This document shows positions 1 to 7,983 of a stretch of 64,000 nt of DNA, one piece after another. The stretch comes from Planctomycetota bacterium (GTDB lineage Bacteria; Planctomycetota; Planctomycetia; Pirellulales; Pirellulaceae), in assembly GCA_963204915.1 (NCBI GenBank), contig CAUJHS010000113.1:1-64000 (forward strand), in the 5' to 3' direction. Position 1 is the first letter of the stretch. Each line of letters starts with the position of its first letter. The notes below the pieces were generated by a model, which worked only from the letters and a program-made list of their open reading frames with translations, did not search any database and was not told the DNA's origin. The translations under genes and the position numbers were made by a program.

Positions 1-264
1 GAGGTCCGGCTCACCGAGTTGTCGGGCCAGCTTCTGCCAAACGCCCAGCGCGCACCAACGAGGGAAGCGCCGCCAGACGCTGTTCCACTTCCCGAATCGC
101 TCGGGCAAGTCACGCCACGGAATCCCCGTCTTGGCGACAAATAGGATCGCATCCACGAAGAGACGGTTATCCTGCGCGGTTCGCCCCGGGTCGCCTGGCT
201 TCCCCGGCAAAAGGTCCTTGATCTGGCTCCACTGCACGTCGCTGAGTGCGTGACGTTTCGACAT
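1..264 (-). CDS. IS5-family transposase, N-terminal part (runs off the window)
   Basis: The minus strand reads an 88-codon open frame starting at an ATG at 264 and leaving the window at base 1. Its beginning (MSKRHALSDVQWSQIKDLLP) and the later segments AILFVAKTGIPWRDLPERFG and WNSVWRRFPRW match the N-terminal helical domain (DUF4096 type) of IS5-group transposases. This domain precedes the DDE catalytic core, which lies outside the window, so catalytic residues cannot be judged. The right end of the element should lie just beyond 264, but no terminal inverted repeat can be confirmed without the other end. It sits next to a decayed gene, so it may mark a rearrangement point. The family call is firm; completeness and activity are unknown. 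Confidence 0.85.
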   Translation of the reverse strand, partial: MSKRHALSDVQWSQIKDLLPGKPGDPGRTAQDNRLFVDAILFVAKTGIPWRDLPERFGKWNSVWRRFPRWCALGVWQKLARQLGEPDL

Positions 265-401
265 CGCTAGCCTTCCTTGACGCGGTTGTGATCCACTCAG
301 GATGCATTTTCCCCGGAATTATGCCAAGGTCAATGTCCACACTGCCTAGGCGGGGAGCCAAGGAATCGCCCGACCTGCTCGCCTTGCGTTCGGATGCGTC
401 G

Positions 402-1203
402 ATGACGTCAAGCGCCGAACCCTGGGGCCCGGAATTTCAAGTCACTACCTTTACTGCGAGCGGGCAGTCGCTGGCCATAGCCGGGGATCGCTGTGTGGCG
501 ATGAATCTCGCGGGTGAGACGATTGTCGTATGGACGAGTTGGAGCCAGGACGGCAGCGATTAGGGCGTATTTGCCCAGCGCTACGACGCGCAAGGCCTTC
601 CCCAAGGAGGCGAGTTTCAGGTCAATACGTTCGTTACTGGCTCGCAGACCGACCCTCAAGCGGCGATCGACGACGCGGGCAATGCGATGATTGCGTGGAC
701 AAGCCCGCGCCCGGAAGGAGACGGCTATAGCGTTTTTGCCCGTGGCTTTGACCCTCACAATGAGCCGCTGGCCACAGAGTTTCGAGTTGACGAGGACAAA
801 GATAAGAAGAACACCGACGCTACTCAAGTCGCCCCCGCGGGCGAGAACCGGTTCCTGTTCGTCTGGCGCCAAATGCGGAAAATAAATCCACCTAACGAGG
901 ATATTTTCGCTCAGGGGCGCAATGCCCACGGCAATTTGATCGGCGACAGGTCCCTCGTGAGCGCCGAGGCGGGCGGCCTGAAGCAAAGGCCGTTCTTGGC
1001 AAAGTGCCCCCCGGGCGATGCTGTAATTGCTTGGTCAACGGGCAACGAAATCTATGTACAACAAATCAGTGCCAGCGGCGAGCTTGCAGGACGAAAGATT
1101 CCTGTCAGCACCGCCCCCCGGGGCTAATCAAACTAACCCTTCAGTGGCCATGGACGTCCAGGGGAATTTCGACGTTGCCTGGCGAGGCGAAGATCAGCCC
1201 TAG
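402..1203 (+). pseudogene. Decayed repeat protein (EFQVNT / VFAQRYD-type surface repeats)
   Basis: This frame encodes tandem units of about 50 residues of the type seen in secreted bacterial repeat proteins: EFQV-[NT]-TF, then an aspartate-rich loop, then VVWTSWSQDGSD, then GVFAQRYDAQGLPQGG. The frame is interrupted by TAG at 561-563, exactly between GSD and GVFAQRYD, and resumes in the same frame to 1127. The position is often tryptophan in such repeats, so TGG to TAG is a one-base explanation. Near 1113-1123 a run of six C and four G precedes a frame change: the next repeat (NPSVAMDVQGNFDVAW) is read one frame over and ends at a TAG at 1201-1203. The true start is not visible; an ATG at 402 is used for convenience. 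No signal peptide is seen. The family type is clear, the function is not. It is called a pseudogene because of the stop plus the frameshift, although sequencing error could explain either one. Confidence 0.6.
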
Positions 1204-1291
1204 CATTGCCGTTGGACGGTGTGCGGTTATATTTCCTGGCGGCGTTAATTGCGTGCGGTGTCGAGGTTCAACAGCCCAGGAGTCAAACGAG

Positions 1292-3547
1292 ATGATCGAC
1301 CAACTTACCCTGCGAACGCGCGTTTTCGTTTTCTGGATGCTGATAGCCACGGTGCGGCTCCAAGCTTCGCTCCTTCTGGCCGATGAGGAAACGGAGACGT
1401 GGGCGTTTACTCCCCCTAAGGATTCCTTTGCTGACGATGCATTGCTGGACCTGCGCTGGATGAACGAGCCACAGTCCGGCCAATCCGGGTTCATTCGGCT
1501 CGCTCCTGACGGAAACAGCTTTGTGCGCGGCGACGGTCAGCCGATTCGATTTTGGGCCATCGGCAGTGATCTGTACCGGCGTTCGCCGGATGCTATGGAC
1601 GAACATTGCCGCTTCCTGGCCAAAATGGGAGTTAACATGGTGCGGCTCCATGCGACAGTGGCCAACACCGAAGAAGGGGCCGAAGTGACCGACGTGAACG
1701 AGAAGGAGATCGACGGCGTCTTTCGCTTCATCAAGGCTGCCAAGGAAAATGGAATCTACGTGACCATCTCGCCGTACTATGGGCACCACAACACGCCGCA
1801 AAGTTGGAAGGTGGAGGGTTACAAACCGGATCAAATGCCCTGGGGCGCTTTGTTCGTCGACCCGCAAATGCAAACGGGATACCGCGCCTGGACCCGCGCT
1901 TTGTACACCCGCATGAACCCGTACACGGGGCTGGCCATCAAGGACGATCCGACCGTCGCCATCCTGCAAGTGTATAATGAAGACAGCCTGTTCTTTTGGA
2001 CGATGCAAAGCCTGCCAGAGCCGCAAGTTCGTCGGCTCAGCCAGTCCTTTACGCAGTGGCTCACAGCCAAGTACGGCTCGCTTGACAAGGTGCAAGCGGC
2101 TTGGGAGGGCCACCAAGAGGCCGGCGACGACCTTGCCGCGAGTCAGGTCAAGCTGCTGAGCACCTGGCATTTGACGCAAGACTGGCAAGGTCCGCTCAAT
2201 ACGCGTCTTAGCGATCAGGTGCAATTCCTGGCCGAAACCCAACGCGCGTTTTACGCCACGATGGGCCGTTACCTGCGCGATGAGCTAGGTTGTCGGCAGC
2301 TCTTGAACGCGACGAACTGGCGCACCGCGAACGACTTGAAACTAAAAGACGTGGAACGCTGGACCTATGCCGCCCTTGATTGCGACGCGGAAAACGAATA
2401 CTACGGCAGCGACTATCAGCACGTGGGCGAGAACAACGGCTACCGGATCGACCCTGGGCATTTTCTGGTGAACGAGTCGTGCTTGCACAAACCACTGGAG
2501 TTGACGACAAACTTCAAACAGCACCGGGGCCATCCGTTTCTGGTGACCGAAACAAGTTGGAAACACCCGAACTTGTATCAAAGCGAAGGGCCGTTCCTGA
2601 TCGCCGCGTATCAGTCGCTGGGAGGCGTGGACGCGGTATATTGGTTCTCGGCCGATGAACCGACCTGGCTGCTCGACCCGCGGAGACTGTTCTGGAAAGT
2701 CGGCGACTCTTACGCGCTCAACAAATGGAGCTGTTCCACCCCAATGCTGCTGGGAATGTTTCCTGCGGCGGCAACGGTGTTTCGGCGAGGATACTTGCGC
2801 GAAGGCGATCCCGTGGTGGAGGAATTCCGCTCGCTCGACGATCTATGGCGCCGCAATCCGCCGCTGATTGACGACAACGAAATTTACGGCGTTCGCACGA
2901 GGGCGGAGGATCTCACGTCGGTGCGCGTCGCAGGAGACCGCGTGTCTCGGGTCGCGTACCTGGTGGGGCCGGTGCAGGTCCAGTACGGCGCAGCCGGAAA
3001 GAGTCGAGTCACGGACTTAACGCCCTTCCTCGATGCGCAGCGAGGGCGCATCACGAGCCATACGAAACAACTGAGCTGGAATCATCAAATCGGCTTGTGT
3101 GAGATGAATACTTCTCGGGCGCAAGGTGTGACCGGTTTTCTCAAATCGGCCGGCGGAACCTTTGCCTATGACGACGTGATGATCGAATCCGATAACGACT
3201 ATGCGACCGTCATTGTCGTCGCGCTCGACGACCGGCCGCTGGCGGAGTCACGCAAAGTGTTGGTCCAAGTGGGCACAACCGCGCGCCTGTCGGGCTGGCG
3301 CACGGAGCCGACCCAATTCGACTTTGCGAAACAAACCATCGAAGGTGAGCGCATCGTCCATACCGGCAGCCCGCCGTGGAGAATCGCCAACAGTCAGGTC
3401 ACCGTCGCCATTGACAATCCACATTTGCAACGCGCCACTCGATTGAACGTGTCGGGTTATCGTGCTGAGGACGTTTCGGTAACTCGCACCGGCGACTCGC
3501 TACGTTGCCGCTTGCCCGCCAATACCATGTATCTCATCCTCCACTAA
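1292..3547 (+). CDS. Secreted glycoside hydrolase (GH5/GH42-like clan A fold)
   Basis: A 751-residue protein. The ATG at 1292 is preceded by AGGAG and opens a hydrophobic export signal (about residues 8-30), so longer upstream starts are rejected. The N-terminal half reads as a TIM-barrel glycosidase: GQPIRFWAIGSDLYRR, HCRFLAKMGVNMVRLHA (the first barrel strands of GH5/GH42-like enzymes), and ILQVYNEDSLFF with N229-E230 as the expected acid/base pair. TETSW with E420 near the end of the barrel fits the nucleophile. The C-terminal 250 residues look like beta-sandwich accessory domains (VALDDRPLAESRKVLVQVG). The substrate cannot be deduced, but export and the neighbouring sulfatases fit polysaccharide use. 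The gene stands alone downstream of a pseudogene. Glycoside hydrolase is secure; the family number is not. Confidence 0.75.
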   Translation: MIDQLTLRTRVFVFWMLIATVRLQASLLLADEETETWAFTPPKDSFADDALLDLRWMNEPQSGQSGFIRLAPDGNSFVRGDGQPIRFWAIGSDLYRRSPDAMDEHCRFLAKMGVNMVRLHATVANTEEGAEVTDVNEKEIDGVFRFIKAAKENGIYVTISPYYGHHNTPQSWKVEGYKPDQMPWGALFVDPQMQTGYRAWTRALYTRMNPYTGLAIKDDPTVAILQVYNEDSLFFWTMQSLPEPQVRRLSQSFTQWLTAKYGSLDKVQAAWEGHQEAGDDLAASQVKLLSTWHLTQDWQGPLNTRLSDQVQFLAETQRAFYATMGRYLRDELGCRQLLNATNWRTANDLKLKDVERWTYAALDCDAENEYYGSDYQHVGENNGYRIDPGHFLVNESCLHKPLELTTNFKQHRGHPFLVTETSWKHPNLYQSEGPFLIAAYQSLGGVDAVYWFSADEPTWLLDPRRLFWKVGDSYALNKWSCSTPMLLGMFPAAATVFRRGYLREGDPVVEEFRSLDDLWRRNPPLIDDNEIYGVRTRAEDLTSVRVAGDRVSRVAYLVGPVQVQYGAAGKSRVTDLTPFLDAQRGRITSHTKQLSWNHQIGLCEMNTSRAQGVTGFLKSAGGTFAYDDVMIESDNDYATVIVVALDDRPLAESRKVLVQVGTTARLSGWRTEPTQFDFAKQTIEGERIVHTGSPPWRIANSQVTVAIDNPHLQRATRLNVSGYRAEDVSVTRTGDSLRCRLPANTMYLILH

Positions 3548-4217
3548 TACGATTTTCCGCAGGACATGGTCTGCTCCTTGACTCTCCGGAGTTGAATTAA
3601 CAACCCTTCCAGCGGCGAAATTTGCAGCGACAGATCGAACACCGGCTCGGAGCCGCGATGTTGGTGGATGGAATGGACTTGAAATGCCCCATGCTTGAGA
3701 GGTAGTGATGCTAGAATGCCACCTCAGCGTCTCCTGGTTGTCGGCCTAATGCGCCACCGCCGCGACATTTGACGCTCCCGATAGGTAACTCCTTGCTGTT
3801 TGGCACATGGGGTGAAAAGGTCTTTGTTGGCGTGCCGAACTCGCTGAGCTGGGAAAGGCCAAAAACCTTAGAGGTGGTGGCTACCCACAGCGATATTTCG
3901 TATGGTCTCGCGATCTGTTTCCCTAACTTGCGGACGAGCCGCCGGAAGCGCGGAGCGGGTAGGTGCGCGGCCCGTCCGACACTTCTCCATCAAGCCAAGA
4001 TGATCGCTGCAGCCTGGGCCGGCAACATGGTCCACCATACCGCCGCCCCGCACCGCCTCGACCAAGCCGCCTCACCCGCAGAAACGGGAATGCATCTGTT
4101 TGGGCTGGTGAGTTTACGGCTTACTCTTAGAATGAAGTAGATAACTTTTTGGCCTGGAGACTGCCCTCGAAATGTAGATCTCACGTCACCCTTTTGAGTT
4201 TGCGAGCGAACACAACA
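3548..4217. other. Intergenic region without a supported gene
   Basis: About 670 bases. An open frame at 3769-4140 on the plus strand has no recognisable domain, start signal or protein-like composition. On the minus strand, 3541-3695 reads a short open stretch containing HSIHQHRGSEPVFDLSLQIS followed by a stop, which could be the tail of a lost gene, but nothing upstream supports it. A promoter for the operon starting at 4218 is expected here; no convincing -35/-10 pair was identified. Confidence 0.5.
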
Positions 4218-4994
4218 GTGTGGAAACGCCTGGAACTGGATATTCTGCGACAACCCGACAATGTCACCTGTGGGCCCACGTGCTTGCATGCAGTGTATCG
4301 ATATTACCAGGATGAAATGCCTTTAGATTTGGTAATCCAGGAAACGCCGCAGTTAGAACAAGGGGGCACGCTTGCAGTTCTCTTGGGACGGCACGCCTTG
4401 ATGCGCGGCTATCGAGCGTTGATTTACACCTATAACCTGCAAGTTTTTGATCCCACCTGGTTCTTGCCCGGCGGGCCCGACTTGGTGGAACGTTTGGAAG
4501 CCCAAATGCAGGTCAAAGATTCAGCCCGGTTGCACATGGCCAGTCGAGCTTATATCGACTATCTCCAGGCGGGCGGAAAAATTGTGATGAAGGACCTAAC
4601 GGGTGGACTGATTCGCCGCTACTTGAACCAGTCGACCCCGGTGCTAGTCGGGCTAAGTTCAACGTATTTGTACGGATGTTCTCGCGAAATTGGCCACTCG
4701 TGCGAAGCTGACGACATTCGTGGCACAGCGGCCGGCCATTTCGTCGTTTTGTGTGGTTATGACCGCAAACGTCGTAAAGTGCTCGTCGCAGATCCGTATT
4801 TACCCAATCTTGCCGGATTAGCGCATTATTATGAGGTCACGCTTGAGCGACTCGTGTGCGCCATCATGCTAGGCGTGTTGACGTACGACGCAAACTTACT
4901 GATTATTGAACCAGGACGGGAATCCCAACAACGAATCCAGCGTGTCGTTCCTCAGGAGGATGCCGACGATCATTTGGGTATAGAACTGTCTTGA
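4218..4994 (+). CDS. C39-like cysteine peptidase or amidase
   Basis: A 258-residue soluble protein if the GTG at 4218 is the start. The frame stays open to a TTG at 4149, so the N terminus is uncertain, but homology-like sequence begins at about LELDILRQPDNVTCGP. It carries the papain-like C39 pattern: glutamine Q12, then DNVTCGPTC with catalytic C18, GHFVVLCGYD with H174, and VADPY with D192. There is no ABC-transporter fusion and no signal peptide, so it probably acts in the cytoplasm on a peptide or amide bond. It leads a same-strand series with a RimK-like ligase (144 bases downstream), a GCS2 ligase and a BshC-like protein. Such peptidases recur next to amidoligases, where they are thought to trim or hydrolyse the ligation product; that role here is inferred from context. 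Confidence 0.75.
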   Translation: MWKRLELDILRQPDNVTCGPTCLHAVYRYYQDEMPLDLVIQETPQLEQGGTLAVLLGRHALMRGYRALIYTYNLQVFDPTWFLPGGPDLVERLEAQMQVKDSARLHMASRAYIDYLQAGGKIVMKDLTGGLIRRYLNQSTPVLVGLSSTYLYGCSREIGHSCEADDIRGTAAGHFVVLCGYDRKRRKVLVADPYLPNLAGLAHYYEVTLERLVCAIMLGVLTYDANLLIIEPGRESQQRIQRVVPQEDADDHLGIELS

Positions 4995-5137
4995 TCGAGC
5001 GCACGCCGGAGTTTAGCCGCGAGATACTTTTCCAGCAGGCGTAAGTACGATCAAGCGGCCCGTCGTCGTTATCCCTCATTAAATCCCCCTGTTCAGAAGC
5101 CAGGTGGATAGGAAGTCCGCCTCCGGAGTAAGACGGA

Positions 5138-6607
5138 ATGCCGATATTGATCGTTACGAACAATCCCAAGGATTGGCCCACCCCCATTGACAATGTCGAG
5201 GTCGTCGACGCTCGCGCTTATTTGACGAATCCTGCCTATAGCGAGATGCGCGGCGTCAAGGTCTTCAATCTTTGTCGCTCCTACCGGTACCAGACAACGG
5301 GCTACTACGTTTCTTTGCTAGCGGAGGCGCGCGGACACAAACCGCAGCCGAGTATTACGGCAATTCAAGATCTAAAGACTCAGGCGATCGTTCGGCTCGT
5401 TTCCGACGATCTCGAGGAGCTAATCCAGCAAAGTCTTGCTCCCATTAAATCCGACCGATTCACGCTGAGCATTTATTTTGGTCGCAACTTGGCGAAACGT
5501 TATGAGCGATTGAGTTTGAAGCTTTTCAGTCAATTCCAGGCGCCGTTGCTGCGGGCAAACTTTTCCAAGGAGAAAGATGGGTGGGAGTTGCGGAAACTTG
5601 GCGCGATTGCCGCAAATGAAGTGCCCGACGCCCATTGGCCGTTTGTCGTGCAAGCCGCTTCCGAGCACTTCGCGGGCCGACGTTCCAACGTTCGGCAACG
5701 CTCCCATGCCCGATTCGACCTCGCGATTTTGCACAACCCCGCTGATTCTCAACCGCCTTCGAACGAGAAGGCGCTGAAAAAATTCATTAAGGCGGCCGAG
5801 TCAATGGACATGAGCGCCGAGTTAATTACGCGCGACGACTATGGTCGCATCGGCGAGTTCGATGGTCTCTTCATTCGAGACACAACCTTTGTTAACCGCT
5901 ACACGTATCGCTTTTCCCGGCGCGCGGCAAGCGAAGGTCTGGTCGTCATTGACGATCCTCAATCGATTGTCCGGTGCACCAACAAGGTTTATCTGGCCGA
6001 GTTGCTCGCCCGGCATAAAGTGCCTGCTCCTAAGACACTTGTCGTACAACGCGAGACGGCCGATCTCATCGCACTGGAGCTTGGCTTTCCCTGCGTACTG
6101 AAAAAGCCGGACAGCTCCTTTTCCCAGGGTGTTTCGAAGGTAGAAACTCCCGAAGAATTGAACGCGTGTCTCGGGCGTTTTTTTGAAGAGTCGGATTTAG
6201 TTGTCGCCCAGGAGTTTCTGCCAACATCCTTTGATTGGCGCATTGGCATACTCGACAAACAACCGCTCTATGCGTGCAAATACTACATGGCGCCAAAGCA
6301 CTGGCAAATCATCAAGCAGGACGCGGCGGACCGAAACAGCCGTTATGGAAACTTCGAGACGCTACCTGTCGAACTGGCGCCGCGTCGCGCGGTGGCGGCT
6401 GCCCTAAAAGCTGCGAATCTTGTAGGCGACGGTTTGTATGGCGTTGATGTGAAGCAGTCGAACGGCCATTTTCACGTGATCGAAGTCAACGAAAACCCAA
6501 ACATCGATGCCGGCTGCGAAGATGCGATTCTCAAGGACGAACTATATCGCCGCGTGATGGCGGTGTTCCTACGTCGTATCGAACGCCGTAAAGCTGGAGT
6601 TGCCTAG
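5138..6607 (+). CDS. RimK-like ATP-grasp ligase with RLAN N-terminal domain
   Basis: A 489-residue protein starting at ATG 5138 behind a CGGAGTAAG ribosome site. Residues 1-160 correspond to the RLAN domain that precedes some RimK ligases (KVFNLCRSYRYQTTGYYVSL at 41-60). Residues 190-300 form the pre-ATP-grasp region (FDLAILHN, then DDPQSIVRCTNKVYLAELL). Residues 300-485 are the ATP-grasp fold: GFPCVLKKPDSSFSQGVSKV (317-336) contributes the nucleotide-binding lysines and flexible loop, and VIEVNENPNIDAG (447-459) the metal-binding E and N residues. Enzymes of this type join an amino acid to a carboxylate through an acylphosphate, as RimK does when adding glutamate to ribosomal protein S6. With a GCS2 ligase 110 bases downstream and a peptidase upstream, a role in making or modifying a small peptide is likely; the substrate is unknown. 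It is not canonical RimK, which lacks RLAN. Confidence 0.85.
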   Translation: MPILIVTNNPKDWPTPIDNVEVVDARAYLTNPAYSEMRGVKVFNLCRSYRYQTTGYYVSLLAEARGHKPQPSITAIQDLKTQAIVRLVSDDLEELIQQSLAPIKSDRFTLSIYFGRNLAKRYERLSLKLFSQFQAPLLRANFSKEKDGWELRKLGAIAANEVPDAHWPFVVQAASEHFAGRRSNVRQRSHARFDLAILHNPADSQPPSNEKALKKFIKAAESMDMSAELITRDDYGRIGEFDGLFIRDTTFVNRYTYRFSRRAASEGLVVIDDPQSIVRCTNKVYLAELLARHKVPAPKTLVVQRETADLIALELGFPCVLKKPDSSFSQGVSKVETPEELNACLGRFFEESDLVVAQEFLPTSFDWRIGILDKQPLYACKYYMAPKHWQIIKQDAADRNSRYGNFETLPVELAPRRAVAAALKAANLVGDGLYGVDVKQSNGHFHVIEVNENPNIDAGCEDAILKDELYRRVMAVFLRRIERRKAGVA

Positions 6608-6717
6608 CATGCAGCATCGGTCCCTTGACGACGGCGCTCAGCACACACCAGTCGGTTGACGTTTTTCGTATGCTTGGCTGAACTCGGCTCCATTTCACTT
6701 TTTGACTTGTATCGCAC

Positions 6718-7983
6718 ATGGCGACTGTGGCACCTTTGAGTTTATTTCAAGCCTTTGGCGTTGAACTAGAATATATGATCGTCGACGCGAAGTCGCTTTC
6801 CGTGCGACCGATCGCGGACGAGGTTTTGCGAATTGCGGCGGGCGAGATCGTCAATGAAGTGGAGTGCGGCAACGTTGCGTGGTCGAATGAGCTTGCTCTA
6901 CACGTGATTGAACTAAAGACAAACGGCCCAGCCAATTCTCTTGCGCCGTTACCAGAGTTGTTTCAATCCCAAGTCGCTCGGATTAATGAAATTCTTGCTG
7001 CGTATGACGCGCGGCTTATGCCGACCGCAATGCATCCATGGATGAACCCCGATCGAGAATTGAAACTCTGGCCGCATGATTACAACCCCGTGTACGAGGC
7101 TTACAATCGCATCTTTGATTGTCGCGGCCACGGATGGGCGAACCTGCAAAGCGTGCATTTGAATTTGCCGTTTGCCAATGACGCTGAGTTCGGCCGTCTT
7201 CACGCTGCGATTCGATTGCTGTTGCCGCTTATGCCGGCGTTGGCGGCAAGCTCCCCAGTTGTCGACAGCCGGTTATCGGGCCTGCAAGACACTCGAATGG
7301 AGGTTTACCGTAGGAACTCGGAGCGGATTCCGTCGATTACCGGACGCGTCATACCTGAACCTGTATTCACGCGCCGTGACTATGAGCGAATCATCTTTCA
7401 GCGGATGTACGAAGACATTGCCCCATTCGACCGGGAAAAGACGCTCCAGTTTGAATGGCTCAATTCACGCGGCGCTATCGCTCGTTTTGACCGCAACACT
7501 ATTGAGATTCGTGTGTTGGACGTACAGGAATGTCCTGCGGCCGATGTTGCAATTTGCGCCGCCATCGTAGCGGCGCTCAAGGCGCTTACCGACGAGCGTT
7601 GGACTCGATTGGCGGAGCAACAATCGTTCGCGACGGACTCGCTCGCGGATATATTTCTCTCCACGGTACAAAGCGCTGATCAGGCCGAGATTACCGACCG
7701 GCGTTACATGTCGCAGTTTGGCGTCGGCGAGGATTCAATTTCATCAGGCGAGTTATGGCGTCGGATCTTGGGCGATGCCATGCCCTCTTTCGAATCTTGG
7801 TCGACGTCGCTAGAAACTATTTTGCAACAGGGACCGCTTGCAAGACGCCTTACTCGTGCGATTGGAACGTCGGAGCCGTCTTCGGAAACGCTTGCAAGGG
7901 TATATGAAGAGTTGTGCGGGTGTCTGGCCGAGGGACGCTTATTTCCCACCCTTGCTGTTAAGGCGTCGGCAGGACAAACTTGA
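6718..7983 (+). CDS. GCS2-type glutamate-cysteine ligase family amidoligase
   Basis: A 421-residue protein. The N-terminal FQAFGVELEYMIVD contains the paired glutamates that bind metal in the glutamine-synthetase-like GCS2 fold. NELALHVIELKTNGP and HGWANLQSVHLNLPFAN follow the usual order of active-site strands, and NRIPSITGR-like and TIEIRVLDVQECPAADVAI segments close the fold. Family members condense an amino acid amine with a carboxylate using ATP, classically glutamate with cysteine. It shares direction and close spacing with the RLAN/RimK ligase upstream, and its TGA at 7981-7983 is directly followed by the GTG of the next gene, so the two are surely co-transcribed. The family call is firm. 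True gamma-glutamylcysteine synthesis is not implied, since GCS2 proteins in RimK neighbourhoods probably act on other substrates. Confidence 0.85.
   Translation: MATVAPLSLFQAFGVELEYMIVDAKSLSVRPIADEVLRIAAGEIVNEVECGNVAWSNELALHVIELKTNGPANSLAPLPELFQSQVARINEILAAYDARLMPTAMHPWMNPDRELKLWPHDYNPVYEAYNRIFDCRGHGWANLQSVHLNLPFANDAEFGRLHAAIRLLLPLMPALAASSPVVDSRLSGLQDTRMEVYRRNSERIPSITGRVIPEPVFTRRDYERIIFQRMYEDIAPFDREKTLQFEWLNSRGAIARFDRNTIEIRVLDVQECPAADVAICAAIVAALKALTDERWTRLAEQQSFATDSLADIFLSTVQSADQAEITDRRYMSQFGVGEDSISSGELWRRILGDAMPSFESWSTSLETILQQGPLARRLTRAIGTSEPSSETLARVYEELCGCLAEGRLFPTLAVKASAGQT

Noticed and set aside
408-986. Long minus-strand frame opposite the repeat pseudogene
   Set aside because: It mirrors the repeat protein, whose motifs are clearly on the plus strand.
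3769-4140. Plus-strand open frame of 123 codons
   Set aside because: No start signal, no domain, composition like translated non-coding DNA, and overlapping frames on the other strand are equally open.
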